In this document: in pieces, positions 46,978 to 59,841 of the stretch
How positions within the stretch are numbered: the first letter of the stretch is position 1
Layout: each line of letters starts with the position of its first letter
DNA from: Yponomeuta sedellus
Taxonomy: Eukaryota; Arthropoda; Insecta; Lepidoptera; Yponomeutidae
Direction of reading: 5' to 3'
Length of the DNA: 64,000 bases
NCBI GenBank assembly: GCA_934045075.1
Contig: OW203746.1
Coordinates: forward strand, 868,001-932,000
The notes under the pieces: model-generated
Database searches by the model: none
Told to the model about the DNA's origin: nothing
The model's input: the letters and a program-made list of their open reading frames with translations, nothing else
Program-made: the position numbers and the translations under genes

Positions 46978-47185
46978 CATTCTTTTCTCAAGCCAAACCA
47001 AACTCAATATAGGCAATCCTTTTGTTGACATTCACATGACATTAAATAAATTTAAATATGTTACCGAACAAACAAATACTTTTGGTATTATTGTTGCCCC
47101 ACTCGGCTTTAAACACTGACTGATAGTGAATTCAGAACACAGCAAGGGACATCGCCCGGTGACCGGTGATAGTGATGGGAAGTAT
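46978..47185 (-). promoter_or_regulatory. possible promoter and noncoding first exon of the transporter
   Basis: On the minus strand, AAAGAAT|GTAAGTAGT at about 46981 is a good donor, and exon 1 of the transporter needs an upstream exon (its ATG follows an acceptor). About 130 bases before the donor, ATCAGTCAGTG contains two TCAGT initiator-like motifs. TATCGATA-like sites (TTATCGATAA, GTCGATAA) lie a little further upstream at about 47187-47210. The link is inference without transcript data. Confidence 0.25.
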
Positions 47186-47209
47186 TATCGATAAAAATGT
47201 GTCGATAAA

Positions 47210-50200
47210 AATTAATGACTAAAGTTTTGATCATTTACGTGAGTAATAGTACGATTCCATTCAATTTTAATTCATAAAAAATTACGTTCTACTGTCTAGT
47301 CATCTTCATATTCAAATTTGGACTGGCTACCCGTCTTTATAATTTCCATCGTAAGGTTGTCTGGAAGAAATTGCTTTTAACAATAAGACCGCCAATTGTA
47401 CTATATACATAGTAATTATTTTGCACTTAAGGTTTTTCCAGTGTACAATAAAGAATATTCTTATCTTAAATCTAATATATCAGTTGCCATCTACACGTAT
47501 AAGTTTCCATCATTGCCATCAGTAAGTTTAAATGTCAAAGCATTTGTTAATTGTTTTACAAAAGTAGGAAAAACATAAGTTCTGCGGCCAGACACACGAA
47601 CAGCACTCGTTTACGAGCATAACGAATATACAGTACAATCGTTCCATTATTAAGCTATTACATATAAAATTGCCATGTTAATTTTAGTCCAACATGTTTT
47701 ACCGAGAGTAGCGTCCTATTAGGAGATGCCTGCCATCAACATTAAGATATTAAAAGAATGTCAAGCTTAAAAACAGAATATAAATTGTGGATTTGATTCC
47801 CGCTAGATGCCGCAGTACTTGATTTGTACGAGTGACCTTAATCTGAGTGTATTTTCATGGTTGTGATGACCTTGCCATGGTTGTGTTACCAAAGCATAGG
47901 GTATATGTAAGTTCATTTTTATTGCTTAGAAAGTCGTCTGTCCAAAATTAAGAAACCCAAAACTTGTCTCCAATTTTTATGACAATTTATTAATAATTTT
48001 CCTGAAACCCGAGTTTTTGAGCTCTTTACTTACCTCAGCGCATGAAATCGCTATACCTCGATATGTTTCACTATAACATGTTTGGAATTATTCTAATCCC
48101 GCTAATAGTTTGTAAATTTAAATGGTGGTGGTGGTGGAACTAAAATACATAAACCGTTTACTAAAATTCTGGTTTTGAACTGAAACTTGTACTACACATT
48201 ATTGGATAAGCCTTAACTTAAAAAGCCTAGTAAGTTTATCCGGTAACAATCTAATATTATAGTACCCACTGTTTATGAAAAATAATCTATGGTAATTTAT
48301 GAACATAACTAGCTGTGCCCCGCGGTTTATTAGGAGATAAGATATTTTCCCGCAGTAAAACGTTGCTTATGTGTTAATACAGGGTCTTAGCTAACTCCAT
48401 CCCAAATTTTATTAAAATTTCTCCAGCCGTTTAGACGTAATGAAGAGAGAGAGAGAGAGAGAGAGCCTTTATAATATTATATAATATATACAATATATTG
48501 TGTAATTCTGTATGATAAAGTGTTCAAAGGTACAGTAAAAACTTACTTTGTAAGTTTGGCAGTCTCCAAATTAGCATAATTGGACCCCGCTATTATCAGT
48601 GAAATTAATTTCTGTCTCGATTTACTGAATACAACAAAGGCTCTATTAACGTTCACTGACCTTCTGATTGAATTCTATGTTTTATGAAATAAATTTAATA
48701 CTACGGGTCCAAGACCGAAAAGAGGGGCAGCGAGAGAGAGAGAGAGAGTAAAGAAAAAGAAACAGAGATACCTACCTACTTTGCAGAGCTTAACATCGAT
48801 GCTTTACTAGGCTATTCTCTAAATAAAATCAAAATGCAGATGTGCGCTGTTCACTTACTTTAACTATTCCCTTTAACTAAAAATATCTACGAAGCTAAGG
48901 TAATAAAAGCATTACATAAGGCATTTTTTATGATCTTGGTACTCACCTGGTAGTAAGAGGTAATTGCATTTTTTATATATATTGTCTACTCTTTAATAGT
49001 TTGCAGTTCCTTAATTGTAACATAGCATTTAGACGGAACTGTTGGTTTAAAATATAACTTTTATCTCGACTAATAAGTTATTTGCAATGTTTTGTACATG
49101 TACAATAGAATTACCATTTGAAATCAGAACTATTCATCTAACATCATCAACCCATTATGTTTCAGTATAACCCATGTCGCCACCGAGGGGCACGGGTCCC
49201 TTCCCTAAGGAAAGTATACGTCAATTAGGTCATACTCCACCACGTGGTAAAGTCGGATTGGTGGAAGCTGGCAAGGCTAGTTGCTGGAAATATTATTAGA
49301 AGAAAACTTTGAGCTAAGCATGAATTAAATAATTGTATTAGATATTCCACGAGAGATTGCAAGCCGGTATACCGATACCACAGATGACCGCACTAGCGCA
49401 ATAATAAAGAAATAAGTTTAATCATTACTTATTAAATGTATCAGGAAGTGATAACAAAACAACGTGCAACAATTATCTGAGCTGAAAATAATATTAAACA
49501 CAAGTCTTTCCACAGAAGTAGTTGCAGCAATTCATCACGTTGACAGAATTGTTGTAGACCACTATTAAAATAGAAAATAATTGATCTACTAATCTACCTT
49601 TTGTAACAGTTGTCACCAGCGCCAATAATTATATCTTCTCTAGTAGACCTTTTAAACACTTGTTGTCACGGTGTGTAATAACCACTTAATTGTCTATCTA
49701 TCTAGGCCTAGACAATCGTGATTAAACTCGAAACTAACGAGATAGGGACACTCCAATGTCAGATAACTTCTCTATTGCTATGACTACATTTCATTCGACG
49801 TGCAGACTTTATATTCAAACTACAAATTGAAGCCAGTTCTATTTATGACGCACTATAATGAGTGGTTTACGTAACAATTAAATCTCGTAAAACAACCTAT
49901 AAACTACCGTGGAGATAATTCATAAAAAAGAACCTAATTTGATCTCTACGTCAAAATTCGTTATCGATTTATGAAGTAAGTTTTTTCATTTCAACAGCGA
50001 GAGGATACTACTTCCTTGTGTTAGCTAAAATGAACGGGACTTCATAGAATATTGATCTTTGAGCTCTAGGGAGTAAGAGTGAAGGTGCAATTCGCTATAT
50101 AGTCGACAGTACGTGCTTCGAGTGATATTTTGGAGTCGTGGTCAGTCGTGCAGACGTTGTTATTTTTTCTCTTAAGATGTAGGATTTCCGCGATTATGTA

Positions 50201-51235
50201 TATGTATTGTACTAAAACGTACTTTATCGGAAAAGTGTTATCGTTCGCGGAACGAACAAATGCATGTTTTGGATGCATGGTTAACTCACAGATAGTGGTT
50301 AAAGTATTGTAAATGAGGAAATGTAGATCAGATAGTAATTTGATGATATGAGATACGTCCGATTTAAAAACAAGGAAGGGCTTAAGTTGGGAGCCTTTTA
50401 ACATAATCGTGCTTACTATTTCTATAATAAAGAATGAATTTACTCATATAAAAAGGTACACTTGAGATTTTTTATTTCCGTATTTCGCACTTATCGAAGT
50501 GATTTTTTTTCAAATGTTAATGTACCTACTGAAGTACACTCAACTGCATATACAGCTATACATATGCGCACTCGAACCAATAAGTTTAAGGACGACTTTG
50601 CAACAAAATTTAAAGGTAGACTGGCTGTCTACTGTACTAAATATTCCAATGTGTTTTTTTGATAGGCAACTCAGTCAACGCTGGGTTTCTCATTTAATGA
50701 CACTTGACTTTCGTATTTGAACACAACTATGTAAATAGATTATGTTTGGTTAGGCGCTCCAGGAACCGGTCTATTCACCACGTGTTATGTACCTATAAGT
50801 TCCAAGTATATTTTTTTTATGCTTACTTAATAATTGAAGACATGTAGCCGGTTTATATGCGCACCAACTGAGCAATTTCCTGAGCAATTTCAATTGTCTA
50901 AGTATCAAATTCTGACAGTCAGACCATTAGAATCGCTCTGGATTTGGTGAGCTTAATACAGGGGCAGTTCAGACAGGTAATGTCGATAGACTTGGTCAAA
51001 TTCAGCTGTGGTTGTTTCTTTTACAAGTAGTCCTTGATCGAGACAGGCGTCTTTCGACTGCCCAAGGGGGTGTATTACTATACGTAAGTACTTAAGTTTT
51101 TGAGAAATTGTCGTCAAGCAATTATATGCCATAAAAAAACATGCGTCAGTCTTGACTGTTAACCCATAGAAGGCCACCACAATACATGTTTGACCGAGCG
51201 TGGTGACCGCTGTGAACTATTCATCTTTATACTAT
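47210..51235. other. mostly unique AT-rich DNA, no gene recognised
   Basis: Short open frames only, none with recognisable motifs. GA microsatellites lie at 48442-48464 and about 48730-48749. GGTTGTCTGGAAGA.ATTGC..TTAACAATAAGACCGCCAATTGT near 47350-47400 recurs near 52860-52910, showing an old dispersed repeat. Confidence 0.4.
49146..49265 (-). repeat. 5S-derived SINE family C, 3' fragment
   Basis: AACCCATTATGTTTCAGTAT, CGAGGGGCACGGGTCCCTTC and CATACTCCACCACG correspond to the reversed tail of the variant seen at 63780-63890. Confidence 0.6.
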
Positions 51236-51239
51236 TTTA

Positions 51240-51490
51240 CAGTGATATCATTCCGATGTAAAAACCTAACTGCAAAGTAGGTAGTCGGGGCTGTAAGTGA
51301 TGCAATTTACTTAAGCCAGATGTCGCTGCCTGTACGTAATACAGAGAATAGTGTAAAGAGGTTCGAAATTTCACTGATGCCGGTGAGTCGCCCATTAGCT
51401 CAGTTGGATTGCTGGCACGGATAGCCAGAGGTTGCGGGTTTGAATCCCTACATGGGTGGAATTTTTAGCCACTAAATAGGTTTTTAAAAT
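51240..51490 (+). repeat. tRNA-like SINE family A, full plus copy
   Basis: Starts ACAGTGATATCATTCCGATG; tRNA-like part CCCATTAGCTCAGTTGGATT and AGAGGTTGCGGGTTTGAATC; ends GCCACTAAATAGGTTTTTAA. Four bases are missing from the D-arm region. Confidence 0.8.
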
Positions 51491-51727
51491 ACTTCTAAAG
51501 AGTGTAACCAAATCCTCGCATCTGTCGAATATCTTGAGAAGAACTTTTTACTTTTATGTTTTATTTTAGTTTTAAGTGAAAGCTTATCTGGTCAGGTGTG
51601 CAATGCAATTTAGTTATTCTAAGATAAGGTAAACGTACCAAGAGTATGAGTAAATATGTAGGTAAATATATAGATATGTATGGCATTTTGAGGTATGAAG
51701 TTATCTAGGTATTTATTTATTAATAAC

Positions 51728-51935
51728 TAGCTGACCCAGCGAATTTCGTACCACCTACCATCGATTCTTTATTTTTTTTTTATTTTTTCTCTCCGTAAGA
51801 ACTATTCTCGTTAAAGTACGAATATTCTAATAAAGGAATATTCTAAAAAAAGAATTAGCAAAATCGGTTCAGCTGCTCTCGAAATTTGCGCTTACCAACA
51901 CATTCAGCGATTCATTTTTATATCATAGATATTTA
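51728..51935 (+). repeat. repeat G, intact copy
   Basis: Begins ACTAGCTGACCCAGCGAATT, includes CTCTCCGTAAGAACTATTCT and ATCGGTTCAGCTGCTCTCGA, and ends GATTCATTTTTATATCATAG. This copy is the reference for the one broken at 5.0/7.3 kb. Confidence 0.7.
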
Positions 51936-52097
51936 TACATTATACACAACTAACCCCATACGATAGTTATTGACCTAACTATTACAAGAAGTAAAATTTA
52001 TTTTACCCTAGGATAGATTTATTGAATTTAGTCCACTGTATCGCCTCTCTTGAATTCCTGATGGAATAGGACTCAGTATGACTCGCAGAAGCTTTAA

Positions 52098-52280
52098 CCT
52101 CCTAAGCCCTGGCGTCCTAAAAATAAGACATCACGAATAACTTTTTTAATTCACACCCAATGATTTAGTAGGAAGTCCGGAAAACTTACTGTTCCAGGTT
52201 CAATATTTTCCTCATCATTTTTTGGACAACAAGAAGAAAAAGTTCTTCAAAAGTAAGTGTTACTTCCAGGGCTTAGGAGG
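52098..52280. mobile_element. 183-bp piggyBac-type MITE candidate
   Basis: CCTCCTAAGCCCTGG and CCAGGGCTTAGGAGG are exact terminal inverted repeats. The left flank is TTAA and the right flank TAAA, one change from a TTAA duplication. The interior has no coding sequence. Confidence 0.6.
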
Positions 52281-52359
52281 TAAAGTATATTTAAAGCTGT
52301 ATGGCAAAGTATCGTTAAAGTTAATCAAGAGCCGTTCAGCCATTCTAGCGTGATTCAGT

Positions 52360-52475
52360 AAGGCTAGCCACTAGCCTCTACCAATCCGGACTTGGCTCCC
52401 GTGGTGGAGTATGGCCGATGCCGTCCTCAGGGAAGAGACCAGTGCCCCTCGGTGGGGACGTAATGGGTTGATGAT
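52360..52475 (+). repeat. 5S-derived SINE family C, 3' fragment
   Basis: CTACCAATCCGGACTTGGCT, CCCGTGGTGGAGTATGGCC and CCCTCGGTGGGGACGTAATG, ending in GATGATGATGAC. Confidence 0.7.
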
Positions 52476-52479
52476 GATG

Positions 52480-55400
52480 ACGATTCTAGCGTCATTGAAT
52501 AACGAACATAACGTCCATCCAAACTTTTCTATTTATAATAGTGCCTCTGTATATTATATATTTTGAACACTAATTACCATACTGTTACGTGAATTGGTGA
52601 CTGGGATATCCCTTCTGGCCCGTTACTGGCCTTAACCGCGTTAATTGACCAGTTAGTAAACAAGCCGGCAGGCACTATACTCTGTAACTGTTTAGCAATC
52701 GACTATTGTTCGGGTAGGTAAGTAGGTTAGGTAATTTCATGGTGATTCATAAAAAAAAACTTGCAACTCACCGAAAATCTCTTTTTAGAATTACGCTTTT
52801 TATTATTACTTCATGTATTACCTATCTACTGTCTTCATCTATCAGTTCTATCCATCCTAAGGTTGTCTGGAAGAGATCGCTTTTAGCGATAAGACCGCCA
52901 ATTGTGTATGGAAAAACTTAGATATGTAAGCATTTTGCTTTCTGGTGTGTACAATAAAGAGTTCTAATCTAATTTAATAATAAGATAAGTGAACACGTTT
53001 TGTGCTTACGAGATTAAAATCCGTGTAAAAACTAAATTTGTACAAAAAGGGCTACCAAGAATTAGCATTACGTTTATTTGGATAACATGTCTAACATAAA
53101 AACCGTTTCAGTGCACGAATTGTATGTTTTTTAAAATCAATTTAAACTCTGTTAATTAAAAACCCAGTTTTTATAGCTTGAGTACGGAGTCTTTTGTAAT
53201 TAGTTAAAAACTTGAAATAGACACTTCCCTATGTTAAATTTATAACGTTTCTTTGCTACCGCGAATATAAAAGATTTTGATTTGATCAGGAATGTATTCT
53301 ATTCGATAACATTAGTAAATGATGTGTTTTCGGTTATTTCATATTTCTAGAACAAAAAAACGTACTTTATTAAAATATAAATACCTTTATCCATATAGCA
53401 ATGTTGTAAATAATATTAACCCTCTAAAAGATATAGGTTTGTAAAATAATAGGTATTTAGATTAGATTAAAAAAAACGCAACAATGTACCCAAACATAGG
53501 CCACCACGATTCAGACCCGACCTTGTGCGGTGGCTACTGCAAATGTCTTAGTAATAGCTAAACGTGTGCGTTAATAAATTTATTTAATTTTTTATTATTT
53601 CATTTTCAGATTTTGGAGTAAACCAATGGAACAAATATTTTTTACAGTTCTCTTTCTCAACTAGCACTTATTTTTTCATATCCAACAAAAAAAACTTATT
53701 GACTAGCGGGCCCTTAAGTGAGTAGAACACAGATTTAGAATCAAAACAAATACTCTACCTTTTTACTAAATCTGTAGACTTTCCCCAGATGTGTACTCAG
53801 CCACACAGATTCACCAATCACCTTGTGCCACTATAAAGGATTACGAAACTATACCACTAATATTAAGACTTAATATGTTAAGCGTGATAAGAGGACACTT
53901 TCTCTTGGAGGAAGACACAGCCGGCTTGGGACAAGTGTCGGCCGATACTTGCGAGTAAATCTAACCCAGCGACGCGACCACAAGCTAGGGATGTATGGAG
54001 ACAGCTCCGTACAGAATCATAATATCGATTAATTCACAGAAGCACATAAACTGCGACTTAATTAGCATTACACGTTAAACTAGTTGTCCGGTGCAAAATC
54101 TAAATAGATAGATAGAGAACACTTTATTGTACATAAAAAAGGAAATTACACAGATATTTCTTATACTACTCGCTGACTGTGAAGGAAAACATCGTAAGGA
54201 AACCCTAGTGTCTGAGGTGTTAGCGTACCTCAGCGCTTGCTACGTACAATGGCCCAACTATGGGGCTAAGTGCGGAAATCTCAGGTCTAACTAACTAACC
54301 TAAGAGTACAGACCACATTACACATACATTCTACATTCCACATTCTAGATCACATTAGAAAAAAAAGTAGTCAAGAAAAACCAAAGAAATGGTCAATAAA
54401 GCTTGTTTTAGATAAGAGTGCAAAATTTTCTTCTTTTAAAATAGATAGATATTATGTCTTGTGAGAAAAAGGGCAAGACAATTCTTGCAAATTCTTGAAT
54501 AATTATGAGCAATTCTATTTTTAATTGTAACGATTTATAGCGCTTGTTATAGAACGGTATGAATTACCCCATAACTTTTTTGTCTTTGAGTTCCATCTTA
54601 ATGAGTGGCATTCATTTATTCAACATTATAAGTTGTTTAACGTAAAAAAAATGTTGTTTTCAATCCTCTGAGTTAAACGCTAATAGTTTTCAAATATCTC
54701 TCTTAAGATGTTAGGTCTTACATATTGGATTTTGTAGCCAGCGTCGAAGGTTTGTTTCGCTTAGCAAGAGACAAAGAAGAATATGAAGATAGATAGAGAA
54801 CACTTTATTGCACAATCAGAAAAATATTACAACCACGAATGAAGATCTTATTATTCTTGCATGAAATAACTTTTTAAATATTGCTTTATAAGATGGTCAT
54901 GGTTATGAACAAAACCGCCTAAGGTCTCTTACCACGTACCTCCTATTTAAACGTATCTAATACATACAAACGCACATAATTAAGTTTTAAGTTAGGCGTT
55001 CGTAGACGTAGTGGAATTGATTAATATCGATTGTAAATATTTTCTGCATAGCTTTTTCGGTTATTCGTCTCAGAGAACTTTATAACCTTGTAATAAAGTT
55101 CTAATAAGAGACCCGTGCCCCAGCAGTGGGGACATATAAGGGTTGATAACGAAAGTTCGAATTAAGTTTAAATGTACATCATTAGTTGAAAACAGGGCGC
55201 TTTATTGCTCATTAGGAGAGGGCTATGCCCAGCAGTGTAGTCTACATATAGCCTGAAGAAGAAGTACATCATTATCCTAGTATTATCACTAAGATTTTCA
55301 ATGTTTTAAGAGTTTCTTCAGCCTACCAATCTTAGATATGTCTTATCACAAAAAGTTTACGTTCCAGTATAACATTAACTAGACGTTGGCTTGCCATTGA
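52480..55400. other. AT-rich DNA with scattered repeat fragments, no gene recognised
   Basis: Repeat F fragment at about 54165-54300 (GACTGTGAAGGAAAACATCG). Two copies of GATAGATAGAGAACACTTTA..TTGTAC at about 54107 and 54785. A family C tail fragment (GTGCCCCAGCAGTGGGGACA) at 55110-55145. No coding sequence can be supported. Confidence 0.4.
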
Positions 55401-55429
55401 CAATCACACGTTAAGAAGAAGAAAATTAT

Positions 55430-55735
55430 CGATATGACGCACTCCACCCTATCGAGCCAATCCCAACCCTATCGCGGCCCCACGCTTGCGCAAGAGACAG
55501 CCGCTTGACTTTCGCCATGCGCGCGCAAAACTGTAAACAAACAATCATGGCGATGGCGGTGGGGTTGTCTAAACAGCTGATCAAAACAGTTGCCAGGCAC
55601 GCTTCTTCTGCTTCCGTATGAGGCTGACGGGCGATCGAATAAAATCGACGAAAAGTGATAACGCGGACGGAAAGTGTAACAAACGGGATGGGTTTCCAAA
55701 ACATGACTACGCGTGATAATCCGAATTAAAGCCTA
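55430..55735. promoter_or_regulatory. GC- and CpG-rich island, possible promoter
   Basis: In an AT-rich neighbourhood this block holds many CpGs (CTATCGCGGCCCCACGCTTG, GCCATGCGCGCGCAAAAC) and a palindrome-like GCGCGC near an ATGCGC motif. No exon can be proven on either strand. It could be the promoter and 5' UTR of a gene whose coding exons lie elsewhere, or part of an element. Confidence 0.25.
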
Positions 55736-55786
55736 TACCATTTTTACAACAAGAATGTGAAAATGGTATAGGCCTCGGTGGTATGA

Positions 55787-56045
55787 CGGCCTCGGTGGCG
55801 CAGCGGTTTGGCACGCTGCTGTAAAACCGACGGTCTCGGGTTCGATCCCCGACCGGGTCAAACTAGGAAACGAACTTTTCTAGTTAGTCTCGGCTCTTGG
55901 ATGTTATCTATGTATTTATTGTATTAAATCTATCGTCGAGTTAGCACCTATAGGACAAGTCATTTAGCTGTACTTAGTAGAGGGCTAACGAGATCTGTGT
56001 AATATGTCCAGGAATATTTATTATTATTTATTATTATTATTATGT
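55787..56045 (+). mobile_element. tRNA-derived SINE family B, copy 3 (best preserved)
   Basis: The head GGCCTCGGTGGCGCAGCGGT has a B box GGTTCGATCCCCGACC. The body contains TTGGATGTTATCTATGTATT and the 3' end a TTATTA microsatellite. The piggyBac element starts 70 bases downstream. Confidence 0.8.
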
Positions 56046-56467
56046 AGAGTAAAAAGCTTGAAATATAGTGTTGTAGTATTCCTAGGAATCACCTCGCGTC
56101 TTGTAAGTTACTTAACACGTTCAGTACGGCATCGGGTCGAAAGAACCCTATGCATTTCTGTCCTACGGGACGGGCGAAGAAATGCTTGTCTTTCTCACGG
56201 GACGGGAGCCATATCTATGGCAATATCTTGAGTTGGAAAGAGATACATAGTTTTTTGTGATTGTCTCGTCAAATTAGGTTAATAACGACAAAAAAAACAT
56301 ATCAGGTGTTTTCGACCCGATACGGCCAGGAAGGAATTTTTTTTCACTGGGTGCGGCGCGGCTATCGGGTCGAAAGGACCCGACGCCCGATGACCCGATA
56401 TCCGCACTGTATGACGAGTCACTTTCCTTAGTGTTGTCATCGAGTAACGTCGTATTTCGATATAAAA

Positions 56468-57661
56468 ATGAAGTGTTCTAGAAAAGCATTATTGCTTTGC
56501 CCAGAAAATGATGATGATTCTACCGAAAACCAAAATGAAAGCAAGAGAGGAGACAAATTAATTCGGAAAGTTTTACAACGTCAAAACGCCGTAAGTCCTT
56601 CGATTTTTACCAGTCCTACATCAGGCCAAACAATGCGAGTTCTACAAAATGTCACTCCTGTACAAGAGACAAGTACGTCTCCAAGAAACAAACGTATTGA
56701 AATTCTGGAAGATAGAATCCTTTCGTCTAGCGATGTTGCAAATTCTTTTTCTACTCCAAAAAGAAAGAGACTCTTGGTAACAGCCAATACTCCCAGTAAC
56801 ATTTTCGATAAGGGCACATCGTCAGCGGCAATGAGCAGATGTGAGTCTCTCAGCGATATTTCGGTATCAAACATGGTTTCACTAAATTCATCTTTTGATG
56901 AAGAACAGATTTTTGATTTACTATCGACGCCTTCAAGCAAATGTAATATTGCCAAAAACAAATGCTCAAAGTCGTTGACACAACCTCGTTCTTCAACGCA
57001 ATCGACAACAGCTAACATTGAAGCCCCGCAAACCAAACAACCATCAACATCATCAAACACAAATGTGGCCAACAGCAGAAACCTAAAAAAACACTATGAT
57101 TTGGTTGCTGACTCAAGTTCTGATGACGAAAACTTAATAATGCCTAACCTTGAGACTGTAAAACCCGAACAACAACGAGTATCAAAGTCGTCAAAAGCAA
57201 ATGAGATCGCCAATCAAAAACCAAGAGAAAGAAATTCACGTGTACCGATTGATTCAAGGAGTGCGACATCACTGGGAGGACTTTCTGACGATGGATTTAG
57301 CAGCGAATCTTCTTCAAATTCATCTACTGAAGCTTTTAATTTGTCAGATGATGAACAAAGTGGAGTTGATTCAGAACCAACTCCAACAGAACCAGTTGTT
57401 GAAGAAGACAACGAATGGCAAGATATTACAGATAGTGAACCCAATTTCGAAGAGCACGTGGGGAGGAGTGAAACCTTTGTTCCTTCTAACATTAAAGATC
57501 CTGGTGATTTTTATAGACTTTTTTTGACAGATGAAATCATTGATGAAATTGTCCTCGAAACGAATAAATATGCGGCCAAAAACATACAATCTGAAAACCT
57601 AAAACAAAAGGAGATTGACCATTTTTGTATGAACGTTGGACCAAGTGCTGCCCAACATTGA
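56468..57661 (+). pseudogene. piggyBac transposase, N-terminal part
   Basis: The start ATG is at 56468, just after ATATAAAA. 397 codons: a long Ser/Thr/Asn-rich acidic region (residues 1-335) with patches such as DSSSDDENLIMP and SDDGFSSESSSNSS, followed by DPGDFYRLFLTDEIIDEIVL, the beginning of the piggyBac DDE domain (usual pattern F-x-x-L-F-T-D-E). The frame ends shortly after ETNKYAAKNIQSENLK at a stop within or next to foreign sequence, so the catalytic part is separated. Confidence 0.8.
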
Positions 57662-58490
57662 ACCATGGTACATAATGTTCCTTAGACTAATACCAGACTG
57701 TAATCCAAAGCGCTTTAGAATCTATCCGAGGGGTACTGAGAAAAATAATATTTTTCATGGGATTTACATTGACGAAAAATTATAACCAACAGCTGTTTTT
57801 TTGAAATAAAACACGGTATATTGTGAACAATGGATTATTTATTACTATTATAACACTTGCTAAGGATGGTGCTTTAATAAATCAATCATTTATTCGTTAC
57901 ATGATCATGATGTAAACATTAATGATACCTAATCAATCATCCTCATCGTCATCTATAATTATTGAATCTAAAAATAAAGCAGGCCGCCTCACAACGTCTT
58001 CGTGCCTAGCCCACCCCAAAAACCAAACTAGGCAAACAACGTGAGCACAACTGCCGATCGTTCCGAGCAGGTACAGAGTAACAGGTATACTCACTCACCG
58101 TGCGCGAAAGAGACAGACACATACACATCTGAATATTAGGAAGCGAGACTTTTAATTTCTCTCAAATCTCGCTGTGATTTTGTACCGTACCATTCGATCA
58201 ACTTGTCTTGGAATTGAAAAAAGAGACAGCGCTATACAAAGCTTTCAACATACAAAAAACTTGCTTCGAGCGATACTAGCGAGGTCGGGACCTGACTAGA
58301 GGAAGAATAAATAAGATAATAATATTAAACAACAACGTAAATATTATAAAAAAATTAAATATCAAAAGTTAAAGTGCTACAAAAACCATAAGATATATTA
58401 TTAGGTACTACACAACCTCGTGGATGTTTTTTTTTTAAATTATTTTTCTTAAATACCCTTTTATGTAAGGTAAAATAAAAAGCTACTCCC
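57662..58490. other. about 0.83-kb insertion inside the transposase gene
   Basis: The transposase sequence breaks off near 57600-57660 and resumes at about 58491 (PGQHLVQNGQSPFRAKLW). The intervening AT-rich DNA has no recognised frame. It contains AATAAA at about 57807 and a GC-richer block at 57980-58300. The two edges share a weak repeat (CCAACATTGAACCATGGT and GGCAGCATTTGGTCC), which might be the trace of a duplication. An intron was considered but no frame-consistent GT..AG pair was found. Confidence 0.5.
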
Positions 58491-58841
58491 ACGCCTGGGC
58501 AGCATTTGGTCCAAAATGGTCAATCTCCTTTTCGTGCAAAATTATGGAAGTCAACAAACAAAGAAGAGATGATGACTTTTTTTGGGATCATGCTGGCAAT
58601 GGGTCTTGTAAAGGTTCCTAACTTAAAAGACTATTGGTCTAAAAAGAAAGTCTACAGGAATTACTATATTTCGTCGTTGATGAGCAGAGATCGGTTTTTG
58701 CCACTGTTAAAATTCTGGCACTTCACCGATGACACCACAAACGATGCAAATGACAAACTAAGCAAAATTCGGACAGTCTACGAGATGTTGTTGCAACAGT
58801 TCACAGAAGTGTTAAAACCCGGGACAGCTGGTGATAGATGA
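58491..58841 (+). pseudogene. piggyBac transposase, middle part
   Basis: Encodes SPFRAKLWKSTNKEEMMTFF, GIMLAMGLVKVPNLKDYWSK and MSRDRFLPLLKFWHFTDDT, the standard piggyBac region before the first catalytic Asp, ending FTEVLKPG. A frameshift at about 58820-58830 (two bases missing, or one extra) separates it from the next part. Confidence 0.85.
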
Positions 58842-59841
58842 ATCTATGATCCCATGGCGAGGCAGACTACGGTTTCGTCAATATATTAAAAACAAGTCGC
58901 ATAAGTATGGTGTCAAGCTATATAAATTATGCACACCTGAAGGATACACATACAATATCATTATTTACTCGGGAAAAGAAGACAGCGGTCGAGAAGTCAA
59001 CCACGCAACGAAGGTTGTTCTAAAACTTATTAAAAATCTTGAGAATGAAGGCAGAATTGTTGTTGTAGACAACTTTTATACTTCAATTGGGCTAGCTGAA
59101 GCCTTGCTCAGTAAAAAAACATTCATTTGTGGCACTCTGAGAGCAAATAGAAGAGGATTGCCAAAAAAGGTTGTAAGCACAAAACTGAAGAAGGGACAGA
59201 TTGAAGGCAAAATGAATAAAAAAGGAGTGCGCGTAATAAAGTGGGTTGATAAACGTCCCGTTTTGATGATGAGCACATGTAAAAATCATGACACTACTAT
59301 AAAAGACACTGGACGAACAAGAAGAAGTACTAATGAGAGTATAAAGAAACCAGAATGCGTCCTGAGTTATAACAAATATAAAAAAGGTATAGATTACAGT
59401 GACCAAATGTCATCGTATTACTCTACTTTAAAAAAAGGTTTGAAATGGTACAGAAAGGTCATGATGGAGCTAATATTCGGCACAGCTTTAGTAAATGCGT
59501 GGATTGTTTATAACCTTAAAAACGAAACAAAAATGACCAAACTACAGTTCACTGAATGTATCATAGAAAAATTTACCAAAGCTCCACTAAAAATCAACCC
59601 CGGTATACCCACAACTATTGCACCCACAACAACAAGCTCCGAAGAAGACAAAACTGGCCATAATTTCAAAAAAGGAGATAAAAAACGAAATTATTCAGGT
59701 TGTTATGACAAACTTCGTGAAACGTTATCAAGCAAAGACGCAGCTAATAAGGTCAAAAAAGTACTTACTTATTGTAATGAATGTAAGAAGACTCTGTGTC
59801 GCGAGTGTTATAGTCAAAGGCATGTTTCTAGTAATAGGTAA
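58831..59841 (+). pseudogene. piggyBac transposase, catalytic C-terminal part
   Basis: The frame 58831-59841 holds VIDESMIPWRGRLRFRQYI (first Asp), GRIVVVDNFYTSIGLAEALL (second Asp), CGTLRANRRGLPK and YNKYKKGIDYSDQMSSYY (third conserved Asp region). The C-terminal cysteine-rich YCNECKKTLCRECYSQRH completes it. All three catalytic aspartates are present, so the damage is limited to the upstream frameshift and the 0.83-kb insertion. Confidence 0.88.

Noticed and set aside
55790..55862. tRNA gene
   Set aside because: It is the head of SINE family B, present three times with the same downstream body.
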